A stretch of 64,000 nucleotides of DNA from Prosthecochloris ethylica (GTDB taxonomy: Bacteria > Bacteroidota > Chlorobiia > Chlorobiales > Chlorobiaceae): the NCBI RefSeq assembly GCF_015234275.1, contig NZ_JADGII010000008.1. One strand, 5' to 3'. The notes beneath the pieces were generated by a model. It was not told where the DNA came from and did not search any database. It worked only from the letters and a program-made list of their open reading frames with translations. A program made the position numbers and the translations under genes. The first letter of the stretch is position 1. Each line of letters starts with the position of its first letter. This document shows, piece by piece, positions 1 through 8,960 of the stretch.

Positions 1-391
1 GCGCCGCTGACCCCTACGGCATATGAGGATCTGTGGAGTGGGGTGCCAAATCCGGTAAGCAGTGTCAGCAGAGCACACGTGCAGGGGCGAGCGGCGCTCG
101 CCCGTGCCGAACCCAGGTCAGCAGCTTTGCGTCCACGGCGTCAGCCGCCACGACGTTTGCAGGCCGGGAAACAGATCAGCGAATCAACATTTTTTCCACG
201 TCAGTTCGGGTCAGCGCCGCTGACCCCTACGGTATATGAGGATCTGTGGAGTGGGGTGCCAAATCCGGCAAGCAGTGTCAGCGGAGCACGCGTGTAGGGG
301 CGAGTGGTGCTCGCCCGTGCCGAACCCAGGCCAGCAGCTGCGCGTCCACGGCGTTAGCCGCCATGACGTTTGCAGGCCGGGAAACAAATCA
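1..391. repeat. Tandem 213-bp duplication of an intergenic repeat
   Basis: Two near-identical units with a period of 213 bp start at 1 and 214; for example the segment beginning atatgaggatctgtgg recurs at 21 and 234. Each unit carries a GGGGCGAGC..GCTCGCCC palindrome (about 90-113 and 296-319) and a downstream block GCCGCCA..GCAGGCCGGGAAACA. The right-hand motif GCGCCGCTGACCCCTACGG at 1-19 and 214-232 is an inverted match to the left palindrome, so 90-232 looks like a mobile-element-sized unit with inverted ends. The second unit runs into the 3' end of serB and its terminal block supplies the serB stop codon. No protein-coding gene is credible in this stretch. Confidence 0.85.
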
Positions 392-1618
392 ATACCTCTC
401 CCTCTGCAGGGCATCCCGGTCACGGAAGCCCATCAGGTACAGAATGGCATCGAGCCCCAATGTCGAAATCGCCTGGCGTGCGGTTTCCTTGACTATCGGC
501 TTGGCCCTGAAGGCGATGCCCAGTCCGGCCTTGCCGAGCATCGGCAGGTCGTTGGCGCCGTCACCGACCGCTATGGTCTGCTCGAGGCTCAGGTTTTCCC
601 GTTCTGCAATCTCCTCGAGCAGTTCCGCCTTGCGCCTGCCATTGACAATTTCACCGACGACCCTTCCGGTCAGCTGCCCGCTGGAGATTTCCAGTTCATT
701 TGCATAGACGTAGTCGATGTTGAGTTTCTTCTGCAGGTAGCGTCCGAAATAGGTGAATCCACCGGAAATAATTGCCGTTTTAAACCCGAGATTGTGCAGG
801 TTGTAGAACAGGGTTTCCGCTCCTTCCGTCAGCTGGAGCCTGGCGGCAACCTTCTGCAGGACACTCTCCCCGAGTCCCTGCAGGGTTCCGACCCGTCGCT
901 CGAGACTGGCATTGAAATCAATCTCTCCCCGCATTGCCTGTGCCGTAATCGCGGCGACTTCCTCTCCTGCGCCGGCTTCGACAGCAAGTTCGTCGATCAC
1001 CTCAGTGGTGATCAGGGTTGAATCCATGTCAAAGACCACGAGACGACGGTTGCGGCGGTAAATATTGTCTTCCTGGAAGGCGATATCGATCCCAAGGTCG
1101 TCGGTGATTGCCAGCAGCTGTTCCCTGAAACGCTCTTCATCGGTCAGTGATCCGCGAATGGAGAATTCAATGCATGCTTTTGTCTGCTGCTGTTCCTTCT
1201 GTTCGAGCGGTATCCTGCCCGATAGCCGGGTGATGGTGTCGATCGTGAGCTGGTGTTCCATGACGGTCGTCGACACTCGTTCGATCTGTTCTGCATCGAT
1301 TTCGCGTGCCAGGAGGGTCAGCAGGTATCGCGGCTTGCCTTGCTCGGCAACCCAGCTGCTGTAGTCTTCCGGGCTGACCGGGGTAAAGGAGACCTGCAGT
1401 TTCAGGGTGTGTGCTGTAAACAGGAGCTCCTTGAGAACAGGTGAGGACGAATGCTCTGCCGGGACCTCGATCAGGATGCCCATCGACAGGTGGTTATGGA
1501 TGACCTCCTGCCCGATATCGAGTACATTGATCCGGTACCGCGCCAGCGTTGACGAAATCTTCGCCGTCAGGCCCGGCTGGTCCGGGCCTGAAATGTTGAG
1601 AAGCAGAATTTCTCTCAT
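389..1618 (-). CDS. serB: Phosphoserine phosphatase with N-terminal ACT domains
   Basis: Last step of serine biosynthesis: hydrolysis of O-phosphoserine to serine in the cytoplasm. The 409-residue product begins with an ACT domain (residues 3-80, GPDQPGLTAKI motif), followed by a second ACT-like region to about 180. A HAD phosphatase domain follows with the nucleophile motif DMDST at 197-201, ISGG at 284-287 and the metal-binding GDGAND at 352-357. All expected catalytic residues are present. The start MREILLLNISG fits other ACT-SerB proteins. It lies 16 bp downstream of guaA and is probably cotranscribed with it. Oddly, the last codons and TGA stop sit in the end of the intergenic repeat, so the C-terminal tail may have been rewritten by repeat insertion. 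Confidence 0.95.
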   Translation of the reverse strand: MREILLLNISGPDQPGLTAKISSTLARYRINVLDIGQEVIHNHLSMGILIEVPAEHSSSPVLKELLFTAHTLKLQVSFTPVSPEDYSSWVAEQGKPRYLLTLLAREIDAEQIERVSTTVMEHQLTIDTITRLSGRIPLEQKEQQQTKACIEFSIRGSLTDEERFREQLLAITDDLGIDIAFQEDNIYRRNRRLVVFDMDSTLITTEVIDELAVEAGAGEEVAAITAQAMRGEIDFNASLERRVGTLQGLGESVLQKVAARLQLTEGAETLFYNLHNLGFKTAIISGGFTYFGRYLQKKLNIDYVYANELEISSGQLTGRVVGEIVNGRRKAELLEEIAERENLSLEQTIAVGDGANDLPMLGKAGLGIAFRAKPIVKETARQAISTLGLDAILYLMGFRDRDALQRERY

Positions 1619-1634
1619 GATGTCCTGTTAGGGT

Positions 1635-3179
1635 TTACTCCCACTCGATGGTGGCCGGGGGTTTGGATGAGATATCGTAGGCAACCCTGTTGATGCCGCG
1701 TACTTCGTTGATGATGCGGTTCGAAACGAGGGAGAGAAAGTCATGGGGCAGGTGCGCCCAGTCCGCCGTCATGCCGTCGGACGATTCCACGGCCCGCAGC
1801 GCAAGAACGTTTTCGTAGGTACGCTTGTCGCCCATCACGCCGACAGACTGCACCGGCAGCAGCACGGAAAAAGCCTGCCAGACCTGCTGATAGAGCCCGT
1901 GTTTCTTGAGTTCTTCGAGAAAGATCTCATCGGCATTTCTCAGGATATCGAGACGTTCCCTGGTCAGGGATCCAAGAACCCGCACGGCCAGTCCGGGCCC
2001 CGGGAACGGATGGCGCATGAGAATGTCTTCGTCGATGCCCAGTTCCCGGCCGACCGCGCGGACTTCATCCTTGAACAGCTCGCGCAGCGGTTCGATCAGC
2101 TTGAGTTTCATGCGTTTCGGAAGCCCTCCTACGTTATGGTGCGACTTGATGGTCTGCGACGGACCCTTGACGCTCACGCTTTCGATGACGTCGGGATACA
2201 GTGTGCCCTGTACGAGGAATTTCTCTTCGTGAATCTGTTCTTCGAAGATATGAATGAACGTCCTGCCGATGATTTTGCGCTTGTTTTCCGGAGATGCCAC
2301 GCTTTTGAGTCGTCTGAGAAAGGTCTCTTCTGCATCTACCAGGGTGATCCTGAGCCCAAGCGGCCTGAGTACGTCCATCACTTTCTGCGCTTCGTTTTTC
2401 CTCAGCAGTCCATTGTCGACAAACACGCAGTGCAGGTTCTTTCCGATAGCCCGGCTGACGAGCACTGCAGCGACGGTGGAGTCAACGCCCCCGCTGATGC
2501 CGCAGATCACCGTTGCGTCACCCGCCGTGCTGCGGATCTCTTCGAGCTGGTGCTCGATAAAGCTCTTCGGTGACCAGTCCGGCGTGAGCCCCGCAATATC
2601 GATGAGAAAGTTCGAGAGCAGCTGTTTGCCATACAGTGAGTGCTGGACCTCCGGATGGAACTGGAGGCCATACACCTTGAGTGCCGCCCGGCTTCCTGAC
2701 GCCTCGATAGCACACATTTCAGAGTTGGCACTGCTCGCTGTCACCCGGAATCCTTCAGGCATCTTCACCACCTTGTCTCCGTGGCTCATCCAGACATCGG
2801 AGTCCGGGATGTCCCGGAACAGCATGCTTTCGGCACTCCCGTCCTGACGGTTCACGAGAAGCTGTGCCCGTCCGAACTCCTGCTTGGGGGAAACGGCCAC
2901 CTCTCCTCCGAAATGGGTGGCAATGACCTGCAGTCCGTAACAGATGCCCAGTACCGGCACACCAAGGTCGAAGATACGTTCATCGGGATGAAGGGCTTCT
3001 TCGCCGTAGACGCTGTTCGGCCCGCCTGAAAGGATCAGTGCACCCGGATTATGCTGCCTGATCTCATCGATCGGTGTGTTGTAGGGTACAATTTCAGAAT
3101 AAATGCCGATTTCACGGATGCGCCTGGCAATCAGCTGTGTGTATTGCGATCCGAAATCAAGAACGAGAACAGAGTGCAT
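1635..3179 (-). CDS. guaA: GMP synthase (glutamine-hydrolysing)
   Basis: Converts XMP, ATP and glutamine to GMP. The 514-residue protein has the usual length and order. A class I glutamine amidotransferase domain carries the nucleophile Cys80 in GICYG and the His/Glu of LQFHPEV. The ATP pyrophosphatase domain has the PP-loop GISGGVDS near residue 225. The C-terminal dimerisation domain ends in the family-typical KPPATIEWE. No residue looks missing. It lies 9 bp downstream of the penicillin-binding protein gene and 16 bp upstream of serB on the same strand, which suggests an operon. Confidence 0.98.
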   Translation of the reverse strand: MHSVLVLDFGSQYTQLIARRIREIGIYSEIVPYNTPIDEIRQHNPGALILSGGPNSVYGEEALHPDERIFDLGVPVLGICYGLQVIATHFGGEVAVSPKQEFGRAQLLVNRQDGSAESMLFRDIPDSDVWMSHGDKVVKMPEGFRVTASSANSEMCAIEASGSRAALKVYGLQFHPEVQHSLYGKQLLSNFLIDIAGLTPDWSPKSFIEHQLEEIRSTAGDATVICGISGGVDSTVAAVLVSRAIGKNLHCVFVDNGLLRKNEAQKVMDVLRPLGLRITLVDAEETFLRRLKSVASPENKRKIIGRTFIHIFEEQIHEEKFLVQGTLYPDVIESVSVKGPSQTIKSHHNVGGLPKRMKLKLIEPLRELFKDEVRAVGRELGIDEDILMRHPFPGPGLAVRVLGSLTRERLDILRNADEIFLEELKKHGLYQQVWQAFSVLLPVQSVGVMGDKRTYENVLALRAVESSDGMTADWAHLPHDFLSLVSNRIINEVRGINRVAYDISSKPPATIEWE

Positions 3180-3188
3180 AAACGATAA

Positions 3189-5465
3189 TTATTGGGTGTT
3201 GTAGGGTTGTGCTGTCTGCTGGAGGCCGTTATCGATGCCGGGGTCTGCAGGCAGAAAGCTCTCTTCAGCTGGTCGGGCAAGCTGTGTCTGATACTTTTTG
3301 AATCCTTTCGGTGTGAAATACTCCATGTAGACGTCATCGGTGAACAGCTGGGCCGGCCGGTTGGTGGTTCGTGATACCGGAACGGCAATGATGTTGTCCG
3401 GCATGTGGAAATACTGGTTTTCCATCCCGAGCGTCGAATCAGCGTAGCATTTCTTCATGAATTTCGCCCAGATCGGCAGGGCCGCGCGAGCGCCCTGCCC
3501 GTAACTCATCGATGTGAACGCAATGCGCTCGTCGTCAAATCCGGCCCAGGCCACCCCGACAATCTGCGGAGTGAAGCCGACGAACCAGGCGTCTTTCAGA
3601 TTTTGCGTGGTGCCGGTCTTGCCTCCCGCTTCCATCCTGAGTCCGTAACGGTAGGGGATGGCCCGCCCGGTTCCCCGCTTGATGACATCCTGCAGCATGG
3701 ACACCATGACATAATTTGTCGTCGAGTCCAGCGCGGTTCGGGAGGCAGGTTCGACCTCGCTGACGGTGTGACGGAACCGGTCTTCGATACGTGTAATCGC
3801 GTTGGGTTCAACCCAGACGCCGTTGTTGGCAAAGGTGCCGAATGCAGAAGCGAGCTCCAGCGGGTTGACCTCCGATGTCCCCAGGGCGATCGACATGTTC
3901 GGTGCGAGATCGGAGCGGATGCCCATGCGCTTTGCATACCGGATGACTTCCGACGGGGTCAGGAACTCATGCAGAAGGCGTACGGTTACCTGGTTGACGG
4001 ATTTGCTCAGTGCCGTGCGAAGCGGCGTGAGCCCGCCGGATTTTTTGTCGGAGTTTCGGGCAATCCATACCTCGTCACCGGCCTCGATGGCCAGCGGCTG
4101 ATCGAGAATCTGGTAGGTTGGCGGAATACCCTTGTCGATAGCTGCGGTATAGACAAATGGCTTGAATGTCGAGCCCGGCTGGCGATGCGCCTGCCAGACA
4201 TGGTCGAACTGGTACTGGTACTCGCCCGGGCTGAAGTCATTGCCACCTACCCATGCAAGAATATGGCCGGTCGATGGTTCCAGGGCGACAAAGGCCACCT
4301 GGACACGTGTTTTGTCATGCAGCAGGTTATTGACCCAGGCCTTGTCGGCTTTCAGCTGCTTCAGGGCATCTTCGCCCTTCATGCCCTTGTCGATCAGGTC
4401 ACGGTAACGGGACGTCTCCCTGATAAACTGGTTTTTCAGGTCGGCGGGCCATTTCCATGCCTTGTCGAACCGTTCCTGGACCCATGCGATATGTTCCGAT
4501 ACCGCTTCCTCTGCATACTGCTGCATGCGGCTGTCGAGGGTCGTCTGGATCCTCAGGCCGTCGCGGTAGACATTGATGTCATGATCCCGGGAGAACGGTT
4601 TGAGGTTCTGCCGGATATACTCGGTGAAATACGGTGCCAGGCCATGATTGGTGACGGGGGTGTAGGTCAGGACGATATCGCTCTGCATTGCCCGTTCCGC
4701 CTGTTCGGGGGTGATCGCCCCTTCTTTTTTCATCAGGCTGAGGATCAGGTTGCGGCGGCTTTTCGAGTTTTCGGGATTGCGCGAGGGATCGTACGCGACC
4801 GGGCTTTTGAGAATGCCGACAAGTGTTGCGCTTTCCTGCAGGTTCAGCTCACTGGCTGGTTTGTTGAAATAGGTCCAAGCTGCAGCTTCGATGCCGTACG
4901 CTCCCGAGCCGAAATAGACCGTATTGAGATACAGTGCGAGAATTTCGTCTTTTGTATAGGTTTTTTCGAGTTCGACAGCGGTGAAGAACTCCTTGACCTT
5001 GCGGTTGATGGTACGCTCCTGGGTCAGGAAAAGGTTTTTTGCGAGCTGCTGGGTAATGGTGCTCGCTCCATGCCAGCGTTCCCGTCCCCTGATGAGGTTT
5101 TCAGCCATGGCAAGCACGAAACGGCGCACATCCAGCCCCCAGTGATCGTAAAATGCAAGGTCTTCCGTCGATATCAGGGCCTGGGGGACGTACTGCGAGA
5201 TGGAGTCCAGCGGGACGTAGGTCCGGTTCTTCAGAAAATACTTGTGGAGAAGTTTTCCATCACGGGAGTAGACCAGGGAGGCAAGTTCAGGATTGGGGTT
5301 CTCCAGTTCCTCGATGCCCGGAAGAGAGCGTGTCAGGCTGAATATGTAGATGGCTGCTGTCAGGAGTACGGCAGCGGCGACAGCTCCGAGTACGGAGACG
5401 AGTGTCAGCGCACGTTTGCGGCTGTTCTGCTGTTTCTTTTTATTCTTCTTGTTCTGTGTTGCCAT
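3189..5465 (-). CDS. Class A penicillin-binding protein 1A (glycosyltransferase/transpeptidase)
   Basis: Bifunctional peptidoglycan synthase of the inner membrane. A Lys/Arg-rich cytoplasmic tail (1-18) precedes one membrane anchor (about 20-45). The GT51 domain contains EDLAFYDHWG and GASTITQQLAKNL, which carry the catalytic glutamate and conserved QQ. The transpeptidase domain has the active-site serine motif STFK in RQPGSTFKPFV, then SVN and KTGTT. At 758 residues it matches the PBP1A (MrcA) family. It probably leads the guaA-serB transcription unit. Assigning it to PBP1A rather than PBP1B or PBP2 rests on general resemblance. Confidence 0.93.
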   Translation of the reverse strand: MATQNKKNKKKQQNSRKRALTLVSVLGAVAAAVLLTAAIYIFSLTRSLPGIEELENPNPELASLVYSRDGKLLHKYFLKNRTYVPLDSISQYVPQALISTEDLAFYDHWGLDVRRFVLAMAENLIRGRERWHGASTITQQLAKNLFLTQERTINRKVKEFFTAVELEKTYTKDEILALYLNTVYFGSGAYGIEAAAWTYFNKPASELNLQESATLVGILKSPVAYDPSRNPENSKSRRNLILSLMKKEGAITPEQAERAMQSDIVLTYTPVTNHGLAPYFTEYIRQNLKPFSRDHDINVYRDGLRIQTTLDSRMQQYAEEAVSEHIAWVQERFDKAWKWPADLKNQFIRETSRYRDLIDKGMKGEDALKQLKADKAWVNNLLHDKTRVQVAFVALEPSTGHILAWVGGNDFSPGEYQYQFDHVWQAHRQPGSTFKPFVYTAAIDKGIPPTYQILDQPLAIEAGDEVWIARNSDKKSGGLTPLRTALSKSVNQVTVRLLHEFLTPSEVIRYAKRMGIRSDLAPNMSIALGTSEVNPLELASAFGTFANNGVWVEPNAITRIEDRFRHTVSEVEPASRTALDSTTNYVMVSMLQDVIKRGTGRAIPYRYGLRMEAGGKTGTTQNLKDAWFVGFTPQIVGVAWAGFDDERIAFTSMSYGQGARAALPIWAKFMKKCYADSTLGMENQYFHMPDNIIAVPVSRTTNRPAQLFTDDVYMEYFTPKGFKKYQTQLARPAEESFLPADPGIDNGLQQTAQPYNTQ

Positions 5466-5529
5466 GGAGATCCTTTCCGCCGGGGTTCACTGAGCCTGTT
5501 GCGTCATGTCTGCCGGACAGCAGGGCCGT

Positions 5530-6456
5530 TCAATCGATCCTGGTGATTTCATCGTGAGGCAGATGCTGCTCTGGGTTTTTATAAAATTGACGGCCAAAAT
5601 CAAAATGTTTTTTCAGCTCGACAGCAAAACGCGGTGTGTCCTCGAGCATGGGAAGGTGTCCGAGATGCATGAACTGTACCAGGCGGGAGGGTGATGCTGA
5701 AACCTGTTTGCGTTGTTCATAGAGGGTAACGGTACCTTCCGGCGGAATAGTGTGGTCTTCCATGCCGACACAGCACAGTACCGGTGCCGGAATGTCCATG
5801 ACATGTTTCGTGTAGGCCCTCAGGACCTCCCGGTCAATGGAAAACCGCCCGACCGCGTTCGTGGCATCCTTGTCCGACGTGGTGAAATCCTCGATGATAA
5901 TGTCGCTGTACGCTTTTCCGATGTCTCGTGTCGCGGCCCGCTTGATGAACAGGGTTCTGAGGGGTTCGATGCGGAATGCCTGCCGGAAATTCAGTGAGAC
6001 ATCGATCAGGCCGCCGAGGAACATCAGGCCTGCCGAGGTGAATGCGTTTTCCTCGAAAATACCGCAGGCGAGTATCGTTGCCGACAGCAGTGCGGCTTCG
6101 TGCCGGAGACAGACTTCCGTCGCTACCATGCCTCCCATGGAATGACCTACAATGTGGAGGTTTTTCGACGAGTCCAGGCCGAGATGCCGGATCAGCATCG
6201 ACGCTTCATCGGCAAAGCCGCTGATGGTGAACGATGGCTTGTGGTGCTCTTCAAGAACTGTCCTGCCGGTTCCGCTCTGGTCGTAGGTGATGCAGCGGTA
6301 GTCCGGCGAGAGCTCTTCGACAAGAGGCCCCCAGTAGCGCGACGAAATAGCCCAGCCGTTGATAAACAGCACGGCGGGCTTGTCTTTCAGTGACGGATCG
6401 TTGTCAGCGGTATCGGTATAGTACAGTCTGCAGCGGTCATTCGGCAAATAACTCAT
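5530..6456 (-). CDS. Alpha/beta hydrolase
   Basis: Predicted serine hydrolase of about 308 residues; substrate unknown. The alpha/beta-hydrolase signatures are visible: the oxyanion-hole region NGWAISSRYWG, nucleophile elbow GHSMGG, acid in GMEDHTIPP and catalytic His in LGHLPM. A longer open frame extends back into the tRNA-Pro gene, so I place the start at MSYLPNDRC (codon ending at 6456), just before conserved sequence. It lies 64 bp upstream of the penicillin-binding protein gene on the same strand. In phototrophs such hydrolases sometimes act in pigment or quinone metabolism, but nothing here shows that. Confidence 0.8.
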   Translation of the reverse strand: MSYLPNDRCRLYYTDTADNDPSLKDKPAVLFINGWAISSRYWGPLVEELSPDYRCITYDQSGTGRTVLEEHHKPSFTISGFADEASMLIRHLGLDSSKNLHIVGHSMGGMVATEVCLRHEAALLSATILACGIFEENAFTSAGLMFLGGLIDVSLNFRQAFRIEPLRTLFIKRAATRDIGKAYSDIIIEDFTTSDKDATNAVGRFSIDREVLRAYTKHVMDIPAPVLCCVGMEDHTIPPEGTVTLYEQRKQVSASPSRLVQFMHLGHLPMLEDTPRFAVELKKHFDFGRQFYKNPEQHLPHDEITRID

Positions 6457-6656
6457 GTTCTGGACGTGCGGGCAGGTTACGTGTTGGACTATTTCAGATG
6501 ATGTTGCATGCCGCAATATACGCAGAAATAAATTTCCGGCTGCAGCGGACAGGTGTTTTATGAACGGGTATTCGACTTTCTGAAAAATCAGTTTATTTTT
6601 TAAGAGAGTTTTTTTATCATTAGAAGCCCTTTCCGGAGGGCGATCATTTCTGTATT

Positions 6657-6730
6657 CGGCGTATGGCGCAGCCTGGTAGCGCACTTCCTTGGGGTGGAAG
6701 GGGTCGTGGGTTCAAATCCCGCTACGCCGA
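6657..6730 (+). tRNA. tRNA-Pro (anticodon GGG)
   Basis: A full cloverleaf can be drawn. The acceptor stem CGGCGTA pairs with TACGCCG; the D arm is GCGC-AGCCTGGTA-GCGC; the anticodon stem is CTTCC/GGAAG with loop TTGGGGT, giving anticodon GGG at 6691-6693; the T arm is GTGGG-TTCAAAT-CCCGC. The discriminator base is A and CCA is not encoded. It decodes CCC (and CCU by wobble). Confidence 0.97.
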
Positions 6731-6798
6731 CATCTTTTCCCGTTCCTGTCCTTCCTTTTTTTTCTTTCTGCCATTCCAACCATTGTTCGGAGGAGCCT

Positions 6799-7272
6799 AT
6801 GGATTTCGAATGCAGTTTCCAGTGCGAGTTGAAGGACCTGCACCCGCAACCGGCCGTGACACTGCGAGCCAGAACGCCACTCCGCGATATCATCCGGCTG
6901 TTTGACAGCGGGTATGCCGATATTGCCGATTACCTTCACCGCAGGGGAATTTCGCCGACGGGCCCCCCGTATGCCCTGTACCGTAGCATGGAGGGTCAGG
7001 AGGTCGATGTCGAGTTCGGTTATCCGGTCCCCGAGGGTACTCCCGGTCACGAGCGTTTTTCGCTCTCTTCGACCCCCGGGGGACGTGCGGCGGCATGCCT
7101 GTATATCGGTCCCTACGACCAGGTGGAGCCTGCTTATGACGCCCTGATGAAATGGATTGACGATAACGGGCTGCAGGCAGGCGGTGAGGCTTGTGAAGTC
7201 TACCTGAACGATCCCGCCGATGTTTCACCCGAATTTCTGAAAACGGAAGTCCAGCTGCTGCTCGTGCCCTGA
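6799..7272 (+). CDS. GyrI-like / SOUL-type small-molecule-binding protein
   Basis: A 157-residue soluble protein resembling the GyrI/Rob-type effector-binding fold. Typical features are the central PPYALYRSM stretch, the YPVPEGTPG segment and the C-terminal GPYDQVEPAYDALMKWIDDNGLQ..EVYLND pattern, as in stand-alone AraC effector domains. The start is set by a strong Shine-Dalgarno GGAGGAG ending 3-4 bases before ATG 6799; the longer frame begins inside the tRNA. The ligand is unknown. It lies 40 bp before the FAD oxidoreductase gene and may share its transcript. Confidence 0.82.
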   Translation: MDFECSFQCELKDLHPQPAVTLRARTPLRDIIRLFDSGYADIADYLHRRGISPTGPPYALYRSMEGQEVDVEFGYPVPEGTPGHERFSLSSTPGGRAAACLYIGPYDQVEPAYDALMKWIDDNGLQAGGEACEVYLNDPADVSPEFLKTEVQLLLVP

Positions 7273-7312
7273 GGGGGGATGGCGGCAGGGGGTTTCCTGA
7301 AGATACGGTGCG

Positions 7313-8785
7313 GTGAAGAAGGCGACGAAAAGCGGGATCGCAGTGATCGGGGCCGGTATCGGCGGTGCCGCTTCAGCTGCACTGCTTGCTGCCGGAGGGT
7401 ATGATGTCACCCTGTTCGAAGCGCAGGACAGACCAGGTGGCTGTGCCTCCACGTTCCGGCGCGGCGGGTTTCTTTTCGATGCCGGCGCCACCGTCGGATG
7501 CGGTTTTCACTCCGGGGGGCCGCTTGCCGCTCTTGGGCGTGATCTCGACCTCGAATGGCACCTGATGCCGTGTCGCGTTGCATGGGAATATGTTTCCGGT
7601 GACCTCTCACTGCCGCTTACGCATTCCCGTATGGACATCGTTCAGCAGTTTCCCCGGTCGGTGCCGTTCTGGCGTGAGCAGGAGCAGATTGCCGCTTCTC
7701 TCTGGAGCCTGGCCGGGGAGGCTGTTCCCTGGCCTCCTGCTTCGTTCTCCGATGTCCGTCAGCTTGTGTCGAAAGCACTTTCGATGCCATCCCTTTCAAG
7801 CCGTCTCGCACGGTTTGCCGCGATGACGGTCCGTCAGTGGCTGGCCCGGCACCAGCTTCATCGTGACGAGGCTTTTGTGCGATTTCTCGACGCACAGCTC
7901 CTGATCTCCCTGCAGACGACGACAATCGACGCCAATGCGCTGTTCGGTGCTGTTGCTCTCGATCTCCCTGTACGCGGTACCCACCGCCTGACCGGCGGGA
8001 TCGGTCAGGTTGTCGAGCAGCTGACCGAATCGGTCCGGAGTCATGGCGGCAGGGTTCTCCAGGGATGTCGTGTCAACAGGCTGCAGGTGGACGGCGGGCG
8101 GGCCGTGGCAGTGATCACCGAAGATGAAGAGGTGTTCGAACCCCGCCTGGTGATTGCCAACCTGACTCCCCGGTCGCTGGCCGGCCTTGTCGAGCCTTCG
8201 GCAGCTGTTCGCTTCAGAGACACTCCGGCTCCGTACTGGAGTGCGTTCATGCTGTATCTTGGAGTGCATGAATCGGCGTTCAGCAACCGTGATTGCGCTC
8301 ATCTGCAGATTGTCGAGCCGTCAGGTGAACCGGGCGAGGGCCGCAGTGTGTTTGTTTCCGTCTCTCCATCCGATGACAGCCTCAGGGCGCCCGAAGGATT
8401 CCGGGCGGTAACCATATCGACCCATACCCGTCCGGAACCCTGGTTTCAGGCTGCAGCACGGGGAAACGGCGCCTATGAGAGCCTCCGCGACGCCTATACG
8501 GAAAAGGTCTTTCAGCTGCTGGAGACACGACTGCCGGGCCTCCGCCAGGCTTCTGTGCTGACGTTCGGGGCCACTCCGGTGACCTGGCAGACATGGACCG
8601 GCCGCGAAGGGGGATACGTGGGCGGCTGTCCCCAGACCTCTCTTTTCAGGGTCCGTGGTCCCCATACCTCGCTTCGGAATCTCTTTCTGGTCGGTGATTC
8701 TGTCTTTCCCGGCCAGTCCCTGCCGGGCGTGGTGTCCGGAGCTCGCCGCCTGGTGGGCATGATCAGCCGGCGTTTCAAGCCATAA
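7313..8785 (+). CDS. Phytoene desaturase/carotenoid isomerase-family FAD oxidoreductase
   Basis: A 490-residue flavoprotein with the N-terminal dinucleotide-binding motif GAGIGGAASAALLAAGGYDVTLFE (residues 11-34, only key positions cited) and the following RPGGCASTFRRGGFLFDAGAT typical of CrtI/CrtH/CrtISO. The C-terminal GD-box VGDSVFPGQSLPGVVSGA binds FAD. It probably acts on carotenoids or a related polyene; green sulfur bacteria carry several such enzymes for gamma-carotene derivatives. I cannot choose between desaturase, cis-trans isomerase and saturase. The start is GTG, without a clear ribosome-binding site. A GC-rich hairpin follows at 8788. Confidence 0.82.
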   Translation: MKKATKSGIAVIGAGIGGAASAALLAAGGYDVTLFEAQDRPGGCASTFRRGGFLFDAGATVGCGFHSGGPLAALGRDLDLEWHLMPCRVAWEYVSGDLSLPLTHSRMDIVQQFPRSVPFWREQEQIAASLWSLAGEAVPWPPASFSDVRQLVSKALSMPSLSSRLARFAAMTVRQWLARHQLHRDEAFVRFLDAQLLISLQTTTIDANALFGAVALDLPVRGTHRLTGGIGQVVEQLTESVRSHGGRVLQGCRVNRLQVDGGRAVAVITEDEEVFEPRLVIANLTPRSLAGLVEPSAAVRFRDTPAPYWSAFMLYLGVHESAFSNRDCAHLQIVEPSGEPGEGRSVFVSVSPSDDSLRAPEGFRAVTISTHTRPEPWFQAAARGNGAYESLRDAYTEKVFQLLETRLPGLRQASVLTFGATPVTWQTWTGREGGYVGGCPQTSLFRVRGPHTSLRNLFLVGDSVFPGQSLPGVVSGARRLVGMISRRFKP

Positions 8786-8786
8786 A

Positions 8787-8812
8787 AAAACCCCCGGTTG
8801 CCCGGGGGTTCC
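8787..8812. terminator. GC-rich hairpin after the FAD oxidoreductase
   Basis: AACCCCCGG and CCGGGGGTT form a perfect 9-bp stem around a short loop directly after the 7313-8785 stop codon. A run of seven A residues precedes the stem and only TT follows. The classical U-tract would therefore appear on transcripts of the minus strand, although no minus-strand gene approaches from the right. It may still terminate or stabilise the plus-strand message. Confidence 0.65.
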
Positions 8813-8883
8813 ATATAAAGGAGTCAATCAAGCGAATGAAGCAATCACATGGCACGTGACATATAAACAGTTGATTGATGCTG

Positions 8884-8908
8884 TTTATTTAAAATAAATT
8901 TAAATAAA
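8884..8908. promoter_or_regulatory. Perfect AT-only 10-bp inverted repeat upstream of the radical SAM gene
   Basis: TTTATTTAAA (8884-8893) and TTTAAATAAA (8899-8908) are exact inverted copies separated by five bases. The palindrome lies about 50 bp before the start at 8961, in an AT-rich intergenic stretch of about 150 bp. A second short inverted pair, AACAG/CTGTT, lies just upstream. The position suits an operator or UP-like promoter element; no specific regulator can be named. Confidence 0.45.
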
Positions 8909-8960
8909 ACTCTGGCGACATCAAAATCCTTTTTCTTTTTTTTCGGCTATATTTGCCAGT

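Noticed and set aside
1..391. CRISPR array
   Set aside because: Only two long units with a 213-bp period and no short repeat-spacer structure; no cas genes in the window.
236..1021. 261-codon plus-strand frame from the repeat into serB
   Set aside because: Antisense to the HAD domain of SerB and starting in repeat DNA.
3405..5546. 713-codon open frame on the plus strand
   Set aside because: Entirely antisense to the penicillin-binding protein, whose motifs are complete. Long antisense frames are expected from GC-biased third positions.
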